Source of the DNA: Asticcacaulis sp.
GTDB lineage: Bacteria; Pseudomonadota; Alphaproteobacteria; Caulobacterales; Caulobacteraceae
Direction of reading: 5' to 3'
NCBI RefSeq assembly: GCF_027484505.1
Contig: NZ_JAIXSV010000349.1
Coordinates: 1-47,275, forward strand
Length of the DNA stretch: 47,275 nt
The notes beneath the pieces were generated by a model. It did not search any database. It was not told where the DNA came from and saw nothing but the letters and a program-made list of their open reading frames with translations. Below, piece after piece: positions 1-8,284 of this stretch. The position numbers were made by a program, and so were the translations under genes. Each line of letters starts with the position of its first letter. Within the stretch, counting starts at the first letter, position 1.

Positions 1-680
1 GCCTCGACCAGATCGTCGATATAGGTAAAGTCGCGCGCGTGCTGTCCCATGCCGTACACGTCGATGGCTTCATTCCTGTCGGCGGCATTGACGAATTTGA
101 ACAGCGCCATATCGGGACGCCCGTAGGGGCCATATACGGTGAAGAAGCGGAAAGCGGTGGTGGGAATCTTCCACAGATGGGCATAGGAATGGGCCATGAC
201 CTCCATCGACTTCTTCGTCGCCGCATAGAGGGTCATCGGTTCATCCGTCTTGTCCACTTCCTCGAACGGCACCTTCTCATTGGCGCCATAGACGGAGGAG
301 GTCGAAGCCAGCAGCAGGTGCTGTGGCTTGAACAGGCGGGCGATTTCGAGGATGTTGAAAGAGCCAACGACATTGGCATTGATATAGGTGCGCGGCTGTT
401 CAAGCGAATAGCGCACACCCGCCTGCGCGGCGAGATGGATGATGATCTCCGGCTGACAAGCCTCAGCCGCCGTCATCAGCGCGTCCATGTTTTCCAGCAT
501 GACCTCTGTGTGCGTGTAGAGAGGCTCGCGCTTCAGCAGTTCCACGCGCGCGCGCTTTAAGCGCACATCGTAATATTCGGTCATGCCGTCATAGCCGTGA
601 ACCTCATGGCCTTCGGTCAGCAGGCGCTGCGCCAAGTGGAAGCCGATAAAGCCTGCGGTGCCGGTAATGAAGACTCTCAT
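1..680 (-). CDS. NAD-dependent sugar-nucleotide epimerase, UDP-glucuronate 4-epimerase type (3' end cut off)
   Basis: This is the first 226 residues of an extended short-chain dehydrogenase; the C-terminus lies beyond the window edge. The sequence shows the N-terminal Rossmann motif GTAGFIG (glycines 7, 10 and 13), then [11 protein letters not shown], and the catalytic YAATK motif with Tyr152 and Lys156. The [10 protein letters not shown] stretch is typical of UDP-glucuronate/UDP-galacturonate 4-epimerases such as LspL/CapI. The predicted job is cytosolic supply of UDP-galacturonate (or a related sugar nucleotide) for surface polysaccharide. The next gene upstream on the same strand is a sugar-phosphate transferase, which fits. 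A 9-bp perfect GC hairpin (694-702 with 715-723) lies just before the ATG. Exact substrate specificity is inferred from motif resemblance only. Confidence 0.85.
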   Translation of the reverse strand, partial: MRVFITGTAGFIGFHLAQRLLTEGHEVHGYDGMTEYYDVRLKRARVELLKREPLYTHTEVMLENMDALMTAAEACQPEIIIHLAAQAGVRYSLEQPRTYINANVVGSFNILEIARLFKPQHLLLASTSSVYGANEKVPFEEVDKTDEPMTLYAATKKSMEVMAHSYAHLWKIPTTAFRFFTVYGPYGRPDMALFKFVNAADRNEAIDVYGMGQHARDFTYIDDLVE

Positions 681-903
681 ATTATCACTCTCGCCCGGAC
701 GCCGAGGTGGCATCGCGTCCGGGATACATCAAAGACGTTAATCTGGAATCGCCGACAGACGGACCTGACTTTTGATTCTGAAGATCGGTGTTCGTCATCC
801 TACTGACCGATCACTGTCAAAGCTGCAAGCCCGCGCGGTCATTCCGTGCGTTTGAGCGGCAAATATCGGGCATTTATGTCAGCCTATGGGCGTAAGCCGC
901 CGA

Positions 904-1629
904 TCAATAGGCGTTTTTATCGCGACTGATTATCAGTGCCGTCCGCATGAGAATGACGAGATCGTCGCGGATCGACCACGACTGGATATACTCATTATCC
1001 GCCTTAATGCGGTTTTCGATGCAGGCGGGTGTGCGGATTTCCCCGCGATAGCCGCGAATAGCCGCCAGTCCGGTCAGGCCCGGCCGCGCGCGAAAGCGGG
1101 CGGTGTAGCCGGGGACGCGTGAAGCAAACGCCTTGTCGTGCGCGATGGCGTGCGGGCGGGGCCCGACCAAAGACATGTCGCCTTTCAGCACATTAAAGAG
1201 TTGCGGCAGTTCGTCTAGGCTGGTCCGGCGCAGAATCCGGCCCAGGCTGGTCACGCGCGCATCGTTGCGCTGGGCCTGAACCACCTGTGCGCCGTCCTCT
1301 GCGACCCGCATGGTGCGGAACTTGTAGATTTTGAACACGCGCCCTTTGAGGCCGGTGCGGCGTTGGCAGAACAGCACCGGTCCAGCGGAGTCGAGCTTGA
1401 TTAGCAGGCAGATAAGAAGCAAAGCCGGCAAAAGAAAAAGCAGAGCCAGAGCGGCAATGCCCACATCCATCAGACGTTTATAAGGGCTATGGGCTACGCG
1501 GCAGCGGTGATGTTTCCGATGCAGGATCAGGGCTTCGGGATCGGGGGGGCGGCGCAGAAGAGGTGGGGCCAGGGCAGCAGGCGTATCTGCCACGTCGGCA
1601 TACCGCGTCCACCCAACATATTCCGACAT
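904..1629 (-). CDS. bacterial sugar-phosphate transferase (exopolysaccharide priming glycosyltransferase)
   Basis: A 241-residue member of the bacterial sugar transferase family (PF02397; WcaJ/PssY/ExoY-like C-terminal domain). These enzymes move a sugar phosphate from a nucleotide sugar to undecaprenyl phosphate, the first step of polysaccharide assembly at the inner membrane. Visible features are the [11 protein letters not shown] start, one hydrophobic re-entrant helix rich in leucine, [41 protein letters not shown] and [12 protein letters not shown]. The frame is open 48 codons further upstream, but the ATG at 1629 has an AAAGG ribosome site 8 nt before it and the upstream residues resemble nothing. 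It lacks the N-terminal multi-helix region of full WcaJ proteins, so it is the short monotopic type. The neighbouring epimerase supports a polysaccharide role; the sugar is unknown. Confidence 0.88.
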   Translation of the reverse strand: MSEYVGWTRYADVADTPAALAPPLLRRPPDPEALILHRKHHRCRVAHSPYKRLMDVGIAALALLFLLPALLLICLLIKLDSAGPVLFCQRRTGLKGRVFKIYKFRTMRVAEDGAQVVQAQRNDARVTSLGRILRRTSLDELPQLFNVLKGDMSLVGPRPHAIAHDKAFASRVPGYTARFRARPGLTGLAAIRGYRGEIRTPACIENRIKADNEYIQSWSIRDDLVILMRTALIISRDKNAY

Positions 1630-1953
1630 GGCGATAGCCTTTAAAAATATACGACAGACGGCTTTGATTTGAAAATGTCTGAAAATCAGGAAGTGTAAGG
1701 CTGAAATGAAGGCATTTACTGAGTGGCGCGCGGCACAACCGGCCACCGCTACGCCGGTTGCCCATAACCGCACGCTCGCGCGTTAACCATGTTTTTCGTC
1801 AAATTGGAGAATCTTGATATGCGACTCGCGTGCATGGGGATTTTGCTAAAGCGTGTCGTCTGTGGATCACTGGTCCTGACGACGGTTTTGAGGCACGCCT
1901 GACGGGGATGTCTTGTGCGTTCGCCAAGAGCGCTCTAGTACGGAGGACGAAAG
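1630..1953. other. 324-bp divergent intergenic region
   Basis: The region separates the leftward sugar transferase from rightward surE-pcm and must hold both promoters, which I cannot place with confidence. It contains an inverted repeat with 8-bp arms (1736-1743 and 1753-1760, CAACCGGC/GCCGGTTG) and a 27-codon open frame with a ribosome site, listed separately. Nothing else is recognisable. Confidence 0.5.
1819..1902 (+). CDS. possible 27-residue hydrophobic peptide (weak candidate)
   Basis: An ATG at 1819 preceded by GGAGA with 8-nt spacing opens a 27-codon frame ending in TGA. The peptide is basic and hydrophobic (LLKRVVCGSLVLTTVL in the middle), compatible with one short membrane segment. 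It ends 51 nt before surE on the same strand, so it could be a leader peptide or small membrane protein of that operon. Short frames with a plausible ribosome site occur by chance, and I recognise no family. Treat as a hypothesis. Confidence 0.18.
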   Translation: MRLACMGILLKRVVCGSLVLTTVLRHA

Positions 1954-2772
1954 GTGAGTCCCATGCGTATCCTCCTGACCAATGACGACGGCGTCGAAGC
2001 CTATGGCATGACGGTGCTGCGTGAGATCGCGGCGCAACTGTCCGATGATGTCTGGGTGTGTGCGCCGTTGTATGAGCAGTCGGGCAAGGGACGGGGTATT
2101 ACCCTGCACGACCCGCTGCGCGCGCACCGGCTGGATGAACGCACCTTTGCGGTGACCGGCACGCCCACCGACTGCGTGCAGATTGCTGTCAACGATCTGC
2201 TGCCTGAACCGCCTGATCTGGTGCTGTCGGGCGTTAATCGTGGCTTTAACCTCGCTCAGGATGTGACCCTGTCCGGCACGGTCGCCGGGGCCTTGCAGGG
2301 GATGACGCTGGGCATCCCGTCGATTGCCCTGTCGCAGTGTCTGGACTTCGATCTGGACGTCGAAGCGCAGTGGGAAGCGGCAAGGGCCTATGGCGCGCCG
2401 GTCATTTCATCCCTTTTAACAAAGGGTTGGGCGAACAACCTCATCTTCAATATCAATTTCCCCGATTGCGATGATGAGGCGGTGACGGGCGTTGAAATGA
2501 CGCGGCAGGGCTTTCGTGACCTGCATGATCTGCACGCCGTCAAGCGCGTCGATCCGCGCGGCCGGCCCTATTACTGGCTCGATTTCCACGGTCATGACTG
2601 TGAGTTGGTCGATGGCACCGATCTCAAGGCCGTCGCCGAAAACCGCATTTCGGTGACGCCGCTCCATCTTGATCTGACACATTATGAGACGCTGCACGCC
2701 TATAAGGGCGTTTTCGGTGGCTCGGCCCCGAAGCGTATCCGCACCCCCGACCTCAAGGAGACCGGTCGATGA
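1954..2772 (+). CDS. surE: 5'/3'-nucleotidase SurE
   Basis: SurE is a cytosolic metal-dependent phosphatase that dephosphorylates nucleoside 5'- and 3'-monophosphates and helps stationary-phase survival. The 272-residue product has the metal site RILLTNDDG at the very N-terminus, the SGVNRGFNL loop, and SGTVAGA downstream, in the usual order. The GTG at 1954 sits 7 nt after GGAGG; an ATG three codons later (1963) would give the usual MRILL start and also has a purine-rich GAAAGG ahead of it, so the exact start is unsettled. The gene overlaps pcm by 4 nt (ATGA), so the two are translationally coupled. The surE-pcm order is classical, but the lytM/nlpD peptidase gene often found next is absent. 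Confidence 0.95.
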   Translation: MSPMRILLTNDDGVEAYGMTVLREIAAQLSDDVWVCAPLYEQSGKGRGITLHDPLRAHRLDERTFAVTGTPTDCVQIAVNDLLPEPPDLVLSGVNRGFNLAQDVTLSGTVAGALQGMTLGIPSIALSQCLDFDLDVEAQWEAARAYGAPVISSLLTKGWANNLIFNINFPDCDDEAVTGVEMTRQGFRDLHDLHAVKRVDPRGRPYYWLDFHGHDCELVDGTDLKAVAENRISVTPLHLDLTHYETLHAYKGVFGGSAPKRIRTPDLKETGR

Positions 2773-3419
2773 GCGAGGCCCCTCTGCCGGAAACCCGCAT
2801 CGAGCGCCTGCTGGCCAGCCTGAAAGCGCAGGGTATTCAAGACGAAAAGCTGCTGCACGCCATGGAGTACACCCCGCGCGACCTGTTCGTGCCGGAACTG
2901 TTCCTTGACCGCTCGTGGGAGGATTCGGCCATCCCCATCGCGGCGGGTCAGACCATTTCACAGCCCTATATCGTCGCCCTGATGACGCAGGCCCTGAAGC
3001 TCGAAGGCCGCCATCGCGTGCTGGAGATCGGGACGGGCTCCGGCTATCAGACGGCGATCCTGTCGCGCCTGTGCCGTTACGTCTATACGATCGAGCGTTA
3101 TCGCTCACTGATGCTGGAGGCTGAAATCCGCCATAAGCGGCTGATGATGGAGAATATTATCTATCGCTTTGCCGATGGCTGGGACGGCTGGCCGGAGCAG
3201 GCACCGTTTGACCGCATTCTGGTCACCGCCGCGCTTCCCGACGAACCCCTGCCGCTCTTGGCGCAGCTCAAGGTCAAGGGGATCATGGTCGCGCCGCAGG
3301 GGCGCGGGTCGGTGCAGCGCCTGCTGCGTTATACGCGCACCCCCGAAGCCTATGAGGTTGAAGACCTCGGCGAGGTGCGCTTTGTGCCGCTGATCGAAGG
3401 CGTGGCCAAGGACGGTTAA
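2769..3419 (+). CDS. pcm: protein-L-isoaspartate O-methyltransferase
   Basis: Pcm uses S-adenosylmethionine to methylate L-isoaspartyl residues in aged proteins, starting their repair. The 216-residue product shows the family pattern: PRDLFVPE, the substrate-side AAGQTISQPYIVALM segment, and SAM motif I VLEIGTGSGYQTAIL, followed by the acidic residue of YTIER and PFDRILVTAA. The length matches the family. The start overlaps the end of surE by 4 nt. The stop codon lies at the edge of an AT-rich hairpin shared with the convergent DUF885 gene, which probably ends both transcripts. Confidence 0.95.
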   Translation: MSEAPLPETRIERLLASLKAQGIQDEKLLHAMEYTPRDLFVPELFLDRSWEDSAIPIAAGQTISQPYIVALMTQALKLEGRHRVLEIGTGSGYQTAILSRLCRYVYTIERYRSLMLEAEIRHKRLMMENIIYRFADGWDGWPEQAPFDRILVTAALPDEPLPLLAQLKVKGIMVAPQGRGSVQRLLRYTRTPEAYEVEDLGEVRFVPLIEGVAKDG

Positions 3420-3448
3420 ATAATTAATCTGTTATCGGATTAATTATT
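3418..3448. terminator. AT-rich hairpin between convergent pcm and DUF885 genes
   Basis: TAATTAATC (3421-3429) and GATTAATTA (3438-3446) form a perfect 9-bp stem, extendable to 11 bp with flanking A/T, around an 8-nt loop. The flanks are A-rich on one side and T-rich on the other, so it could end transcription in both directions. The stem contains the stop codon of the DUF885 gene. It is a weak-GC terminator, so efficiency is uncertain. Confidence 0.55.
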
Positions 3449-5201
3449 CATCCTTATACGGACTGGTGCCGCCGCGTGCGATAAAGCGGTCCACAGCCAC
3501 TTCCATCACAGGCAGTGGCACAGACCCCAGTTCCAGAACCGTGTCGTGGAAGGCGCGAATATCGAACTTCTCACCGAGCGCCGCTTCGGCCTTGGCGCGG
3601 GCCTTCCAGATGGCCATTTCCCCCAGATAGTAGCTGAGTGCCTGACCCGGCCAGGCGATGTAGCGATCCACCTCTGTGGTGATTTCGTGCTCAGACAGGG
3701 CGGTGTTTTCACGCAGGAAATCGAGCGCCTGATCACGGGTCCAGCCCTTGGCGTGCATGCCGGTATCGACCACCAGACGCGCCGCGCGCCACATCTGATA
3801 GCTCAACATACCAAAGCGCTCATAGGGCGTTTGATACATGCCCATCTCGACGCCCAGTCGTTCGGAATAAAGCGCCCAGCCTTCGCCATAGGCCGAGATG
3901 TAGCCGCTTTGACGGAAGGGCGGCAGGCCTTTGTTTTCCATGGCCAGCGGCATCTGGAAGGCGTGGCCCGGTGCCGACTCGTGCAAGGTCAGCGCCATGA
4001 CCGAATAAAGCGGGCGCGACGGCAGGTTATAGGTATTGATCCAGTAGCCACCCGGTCCACCGCGCCCGCTGGTGTAGAAAGGCGCGATTTCCGGAGCCAC
4101 GGGGATGATGGCAAAGCGCATCCGCGGCAGACGGCCGAAATAGTCGCCGGCCTTACCGTCGAACATCTTGGCGGCCCAGGCTGATCGGTCCAGCAGTTCC
4201 TGCGGCGTCCTGGCGTAAAATTGCGGGTCGGTGCGCAGGAAGGTCAGGAAGGCTTTGAGATCGCCCTTGAAGCCGACCTCCTTCATTACCGCGTCCATTT
4301 CGCCGCGAATCTTGGCAACTTCATCAAGGCCGATCTGGTGGATCTGGTCCGGCGTCAGGGTGAGGGTCGTGTATTCGTAGATTTGGGCCTGATAGAAGTT
4401 GCGACCATCCGGCAGGTCGATAGCGGCGATAGAGGTTGTGGCCTTGGGCGTATATTCGCTGTTCAGGAAGGTCAGCACGCTCTGTTGCGCCGGAATGACG
4501 CTTTTCTGGATGGCCTCAAGGCCCAGCTTTTTCAGTTCGGCCTGTTTGTCGGCGGAGATGGTCGCCGGGAAGTGTTTGAACGGCTTATAGAAGGGGTTGG
4601 TCTCGCCCTTGGCCTCAATGACTTGCGTCAGTGAGACATCGCGGCCTTGCAGCGAGACGCGCGGCAGGGTGAAGCCGCGCTTGAGCCCCGCGCGCATATT
4701 GTCGATATTCTGACCGAAATAGCGCGGCATGTCGCCGAGCGTTTTGATATAGTTGCGATAATCGGCCTCGCTGCGGAAGGTGCCGCTCGCAATATAACCC
4801 AGATCAGACCAGAAGGAGGTATCGCCGGCCACCGGACGCTCATAGAGCTTATAGACCTGCGCGTTGATCAGGGTTTCGATCTGAAAGCGATAGACACGGT
4901 AATTGTCAGCGTCCTTTTCCGACAGTTTGCTGATGTCGATAGCATCAAGTTGTTTCAGCACGTTCTGCCAGTAGGCCAGTTTCTTGTCCTGAGCCGCCTT
5001 TGAGACGTCGGGCAGGCCACCGCCGCGCTGATCGGCGGGCGTGTCTTCATTGGCCGCCGACTGTTTGCCGCGCCATTCCCATTCGGTTTTGTAGATCGTC
5101 TCGAACTTTGCCTGCACCGCCGGATCGACCTCGGCCCAGACGGGCAGGGCGGAGGTGGCGAGAATGACAGACAGGGCGGTGGCGCGCAGAAGGGCTTTCA
5201 T
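3444..5201 (-). CDS. secreted DUF885 family protein (predicted zinc peptidase-like)
   Basis: This 585-residue protein starts with a Sec signal peptide (hydrophobic core up to LPVWA, cleavage about residue 23) and belongs to the DUF885 family. The sequence shows the family signature HESAPGHAFQ with His407, Glu408 and His413, followed about 35 residues later by GEGWALYSE. This resembles a gluzincin-type metal site (HExxH-like plus a distal glutamate), so it is probably a periplasmic metallopeptidase or carboxypeptidase-like enzyme; the substrate is unknown. It is monocistronic and faces pcm tail to tail. Upstream are two direct copies of ATACCGTA 33 bp apart (5238-5278). The DUF885 assignment is firm; enzymatic activity is inference. 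Confidence 0.88.
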   Translation of the reverse strand: MKALLRATALSVILATSALPVWAEVDPAVQAKFETIYKTEWEWRGKQSAANEDTPADQRGGGLPDVSKAAQDKKLAYWQNVLKQLDAIDISKLSEKDADNYRVYRFQIETLINAQVYKLYERPVAGDTSFWSDLGYIASGTFRSEADYRNYIKTLGDMPRYFGQNIDNMRAGLKRGFTLPRVSLQGRDVSLTQVIEAKGETNPFYKPFKHFPATISADKQAELKKLGLEAIQKSVIPAQQSVLTFLNSEYTPKATTSIAAIDLPDGRNFYQAQIYEYTTLTLTPDQIHQIGLDEVAKIRGEMDAVMKEVGFKGDLKAFLTFLRTDPQFYARTPQELLDRSAWAAKMFDGKAGDYFGRLPRMRFAIIPVAPEIAPFYTSGRGGPGGYWINTYNLPSRPLYSVMALTLHESAPGHAFQMPLAMENKGLPPFRQSGYISAYGEGWALYSERLGVEMGMYQTPYERFGMLSYQMWRAARLVVDTGMHAKGWTRDQALDFLRENTALSEHEITTEVDRYIAWPGQALSYYLGEMAIWKARAKAEAALGEKFDIRAFHDTVLELGSVPLPVMEVAVDRFIARGGTSPYKDE

Positions 5202-5237
5202 GAGATCACTCTGTGAGGCGAGGCAATGCTAAAATGT

Positions 5238-5278
5238 ATACCGTATAATTTGAGCTTGGCAATCCGAGTTATACCGTA
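5238..5278. promoter_or_regulatory. paired ATACCGTA direct repeats upstream of the DUF885 gene
   Basis: ATACCGTA occurs at 5238-5245 and again at 5271-5278, a 33-bp period, about three helical turns. The first copy lies inside a near-palindrome TATACCGTATA. The pair lies 37-77 nt upstream of the DUF885 start, a sensible operator or promoter position. No known regulator is recognised. Confidence 0.3.
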
Positions 5279-5311
5279 ACAGCTAATTAAACCGCACCCA
5301 CACCAAGGGTC

Positions 5312-6568
5312 TCAGGCGGCGTAACGCTTAAGGCTCAGATCATGGGTTTCAATATCCGGTGTCTGACCGCTGATCAGGTCCGCCAGCACCTTGCCCGAAC
5401 CGCACGACATGGTCCAGCCCAGGGTGCCGTGCCCCGTATTGAGCCACAGATTGCTATAGCGCGTCGGGCCGATGATCGGCGTGCCGTCCGGGGTCATCGG
5501 ACGCAGGCCCGACCACAGGTTCGGATGGTTCAGGTCGCCCGCTCCGCCAAACAGGTCTTCGACGACGTATTTCAGCGTGTTGAGACGCGCTTCGGGCAGG
5601 TCCTTCGAAAAACCGGCGATCTCGGCCATGCCGCCCACGCGGATACGCGTGCCCAGGCGCGTGATGGCAACCTTATGCGCTTCGTCCATAACGGTGGACA
5701 GCGGTGCGCGGTGCTCGTCAATGATGGACAGGGTTAGGGAATAGCCCTTGACCGGATAGACCGGCACATCCAGCCCCAGAGGTTGCAGAAAGGCGGGCGT
5801 ATAGCTGCCCAGAGCCGCCACAAACAGATCGGCTTCGATATCGCCTTCGGTGGTTTGCACCGCCTTGATACGTTCGCCTTCGCGGACCAGCCCCCGCAGA
5901 TCGACGCCGTAGCGGAACACCACTCCGGCCGCCTCAGCTTTTTCAGACAAGGCATTGGTAAATTTGAAACAATCGCCCGTTTCGTCATTGGGCAGACGTA
6001 AGCCCCCAACGATCTTGTGACGCGAGGCCGCAAGCCCCGGTTCAGCGGCGACACAGCCGTCCGTGTCGAGCAATTCAAACGGCACACCGCCGTCTTTCAG
6101 CACCTGAATATCCTTGGCAAGGCCGTCAATCTGCTTTTGCGTCCGAAAGACCTCCAGCGTGCCCTGGGTGCGTTCGTCATAGCGGATGCCAATGTCCTGA
6201 CGCAGCGCCATCAGGCAGTCACGGCTGTATTCGGCGACGCGCACCATACGGCCCTTGTTGCGCTTATAGCTTTCGGTGTTGCAGTTCATCAGCATCTGCC
6301 ACATCCAGCGCACGGCCTGCGGGTCGAGATTGGGTCGGATAATCAGCGGCGCGTGGTTCATGAACAGCCAGCGCAGCGCCTTTTGCGGGATACCGGGCGC
6401 CGCCCAAGGCGAAGAATAGCCCGGCGAAATTTCGCCTGCATTGGCAAAGGAGGTTTCCAGCGCCGGGCCCGGCTGACGGTCAATGACCGTGACCTCATGA
6501 CCGGCCTGACGCAGATACCAGGCCGAAGTGACGCCAATGACTCCGGCCCCCAGAATGACGATTTTCAT
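5312..6568 (-). CDS. dadA: D-amino acid dehydrogenase small subunit
   Basis: DadA is an FAD-dependent, membrane-associated dehydrogenase that oxidises D-alanine and other D-amino acids to keto acids and passes electrons to the respiratory chain. The 418-residue product begins with the dinucleotide motif ILGAGVIG (glycines 7, 9 and 12) and has the DadA-specific [22 protein letters not shown] region near residues 39-60. Near the C-terminus are [17 protein letters not shown] and [17 protein letters not shown]. Its ATG lies 3 nt after the alr stop, so the two are one operon: the racemase makes D-alanine and DadA oxidises it to pyruvate. Control is probably by the divergent Lrp-type gene. Confidence 0.95.
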   Translation of the reverse strand: MKIVILGAGVIGVTSAWYLRQAGHEVTVIDRQPGPALETSFANAGEISPGYSSPWAAPGIPQKALRWLFMNHAPLIIRPNLDPQAVRWMWQMLMNCNTESYKRNKGRMVRVAEYSRDCLMALRQDIGIRYDERTQGTLEVFRTQKQIDGLAKDIQVLKDGGVPFELLDTDGCVAAEPGLAASRHKIVGGLRLPNDETGDCFKFTNALSEKAEAAGVVFRYGVDLRGLVREGERIKAVQTTEGDIEADLFVAALGSYTPAFLQPLGLDVPVYPVKGYSLTLSIIDEHRAPLSTVMDEAHKVAITRLGTRIRVGGMAEIAGFSKDLPEARLNTLKYVVEDLFGGAGDLNHPNLWSGLRPMTPDGTPIIGPTRYSNLWLNTGHGTLGWTMSCGSGKVLADLISGQTPDIETHDLSLKRYAA

Positions 6569-6571
6569 GCC

Positions 6572-7702
6572 TCAGCCCTCCGCAGCGATGAGGTGACGGT
6601 GATACCGCGAACCCAGTTGGGTCAGGATTTCGTAGGCGATGGTGCCGGCGGCTGCGGCCACGGCGTCCAGCGACTGATGCGGACCGATCAACTCGACAAA
6701 ATCGCCAGCCTTCAGCGCGCCTTCGGGCAGGGCGTCGATGTCGATAATGATCGAATCCATCGACACACGGCCGATAAAGGGCAGACGCACGCCGTTGACA
6801 TAGACCGCGCCCTGATCGCCCAACCGACGCGGCAGACCGTCCGCATACCCGGCCGACAGGGTGGCCAGACGTTTGGGGGCGTCGGTAACCACCGTGCCGC
6901 CATAGCCGATGCGCGTCCCGGCTGGGACGCTACGCGTCTGAATGACGGCCAGATCGAGCGCAATGACCGGCTGCATGGGATTGGGCCGGTCGAGGTGGGG
7001 CGCGGCCCCGTACAGGGCAATGCCGGGACGGCACAGATCGGCGTGGTATTCCGCCCCCAGGAACAGCCCGCCGGAATTGGCAAAACACAGGGGCGTATCG
7101 GGGAACAGGCGCGAGGCCAGTTCAAAGGCTTCGAGTTGCTGACCATTGGCCGGATTGGTGGGCTCATCGGCACAGGCCAGATGGCTCATCAGATAGTCGA
7201 TGCGCAGACCCTGAAGACGCTCCGGCGCGGCGGCCAGCGCTTTAAGGTCTTCGGGCATGAAACCCAGCCGCGACATACCCGTATCAACCTGCAACAGGGC
7301 GGGCAGGGTCTGGCCCCTCTGGCGCGCCAAATCGGCCCAGGCGTCAAGCTGTTCGGGGCAGTTGAGCACCGGGATCAGCCCGGCTTGCGCGGCGCGGGCT
7401 TCACTGCCCGGCGTCAGTCCGTTCAGCACATAGAGCGCGGCATCGGCAGGCAGTTGCGGGCGGAGTTCGAACGCTTCGCGCGTCAGGGCTACGAAGAAAT
7501 GGCGGCAACCGGCGGCATAAAGCGTGGCCGTCACCGCTTTGACCCCCAGACCATAGGCATCGGCCTTGACCACGGCGCTGACCGGGGTCGGGGCTGCCAA
7601 CTGACACAGTTTAAGATAGTTGGCTTTCAGAGCGCCAAGATCGACGCGCAGTATGCCGCCCGCGCCGTTTGCCAAAGCCTCATTCGCCAGAGCCTGATCC
7701 AT
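6572..7702 (-). CDS. alr: alanine racemase (catabolic DadX type)
   Basis: A fold-type III PLP enzyme interconverting L- and D-alanine. In the 376-residue product the PLP lysine is Lys46 in VVKADAYGLG. DTGMSRLGF, the RPGIALYG motif and the RIGYGGT catalytic-tyrosine loop follow, then GRVSMDSIIIDI. An AAAGGA ribosome site precedes the ATG. It is the first gene of an operon with dadA, which argues for the catabolic DadX role (L-alanine to D-alanine for oxidation) rather than only cell-wall supply. Whether another alr exists elsewhere cannot be seen here. The promoter lies in the 129-bp gap shared with the Lrp-type regulator. Confidence 0.93.
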   Translation of the reverse strand: MDQALANEALANGAGGILRVDLGALKANYLKLCQLAAPTPVSAVVKADAYGLGVKAVTATLYAAGCRHFFVALTREAFELRPQLPADAALYVLNGLTPGSEARAAQAGLIPVLNCPEQLDAWADLARQRGQTLPALLQVDTGMSRLGFMPEDLKALAAAPERLQGLRIDYLMSHLACADEPTNPANGQQLEAFELASRLFPDTPLCFANSGGLFLGAEYHADLCRPGIALYGAAPHLDRPNPMQPVIALDLAVIQTRSVPAGTRIGYGGTVVTDAPKRLATLSAGYADGLPRRLGDQGAVYVNGVRLPFIGRVSMDSIIIDIDALPEGALKAGDFVELIGPHQSLDAVAAAAGTIAYEILTQLGSRYHRHLIAAEG

Positions 7703-7785
7703 GCCGCCGTCCTTTCGCCAGTAACGATGAGATTAACGCAAGGATCGTCGAATGTTCGTGCTATTTGACGTGATTAGTTCATATA

Positions 7786-7801
7786 TGTGTCATATGACAC
7801 A
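7786..7801. promoter_or_regulatory. 16-bp palindrome, probable Lrp-type operator for the dad genes
   Basis: TGTGTCATATGACACA is a perfect 16-bp palindrome in the gap between alr-dadA and the Lrp/AsnC gene, 85-100 nt from the alr start. A second perfect palindrome, AACAATTGTT, abuts it at 7801-7810. Lrp/AsnC proteins bind such dyads cooperatively, so this is a good candidate for control of both transcripts by the adjacent regulator. The assignment is from position and symmetry only. Confidence 0.6.
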
Positions 7802-7810
7802 ACAATTGTT
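7801..7810. promoter_or_regulatory. second palindrome abutting the probable Lrp operator
   Basis: AACAATTGTT is a perfect 10-bp palindrome directly joined to the 16-bp palindrome at 7786-7801 and 22 nt before the preferred start of the regulator gene. Its closeness to that start would suit autoregulation. Confidence 0.4.
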
Positions 7811-7831
7811 CGCTTTGAGAAAGAAACTGTC

Positions 7832-8284
7832 ATGCGCCCTCTCGATGCGGTGGACCGCAGCCTGATCCGGCTTCTTCGGCTCAATGCGCGGATGAGCAAT
7901 GCCCGACTGGCGGCCGAGGTGGGGCTGTCGCCGTCGGCCTGTTTGCGGCGGATTCAATTACTGGAAAAAAGTGGGGTCATCCGCGGTTACACGGCCCTGA
8001 TCGGCGAAGAGGTCGAGGGTGAGCCTATCGCGGTCATTATCCGCATCTCGCTGGAACGGCAGAGCGAGGGGACGCTGCGGCGCTTTGAGGCAGCGGTGCG
8101 GCGCTATCCGGAAATCCGCGAATGCCTGCTGATGACCGGGGATGCCGACTATGTGCTGCGCGTCGATATTGCCGACGCGCGCGAATTCGAGCGCATCCAC
8201 ACCGAGGTGCTGTCCAAGCTCCCCGGCGTGCAGCGTATCCATTCCAGCTTTTCGATCCGCAATGTGCTGGCGCGGGCGGTGTAA
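7832..8284 (+). CDS. Lrp/AsnC family transcriptional regulator of the dad operon
   Basis: A 150-residue Lrp/AsnC regulator: an N-terminal winged helix-turn-helix (DAVDRSLIRLLRLNARMSNARLA... VGLSPSACLRRI, residues about 3-50) followed by the RAM ligand-binding domain with the family turn LLMTGDADYVLRV. It is divergent from alr-dadA, so it most likely senses alanine and controls that operon, as DadR-type proteins do elsewhere; this is inference from context. The frame is open back to a GTG at 7787, but that would put the start inside the perfect palindrome, so I choose the ATG at 7832. The stop codon directly abuts the stop of the next, convergent gene. Confidence 0.9.
   Translation: MRPLDAVDRSLIRLLRLNARMSNARLAAEVGLSPSACLRRIQLLEKSGVIRGYTALIGEEVEGEPIAVIIRISLERQSEGTLRRFEAAVRRYPEIRECLLMTGDADYVLRVDIADAREFERIHTEVLSKLPGVQRIHSSFSIRNVLARAV

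Noticed and set aside
6017-7768. 583-codon open frame on the plus strand
   Set aside because: It lies antisense to alr and dadA, both clear families. Its translation is Arg/Gly/Gln/His-rich without domains, a typical shadow of high-GC coding.
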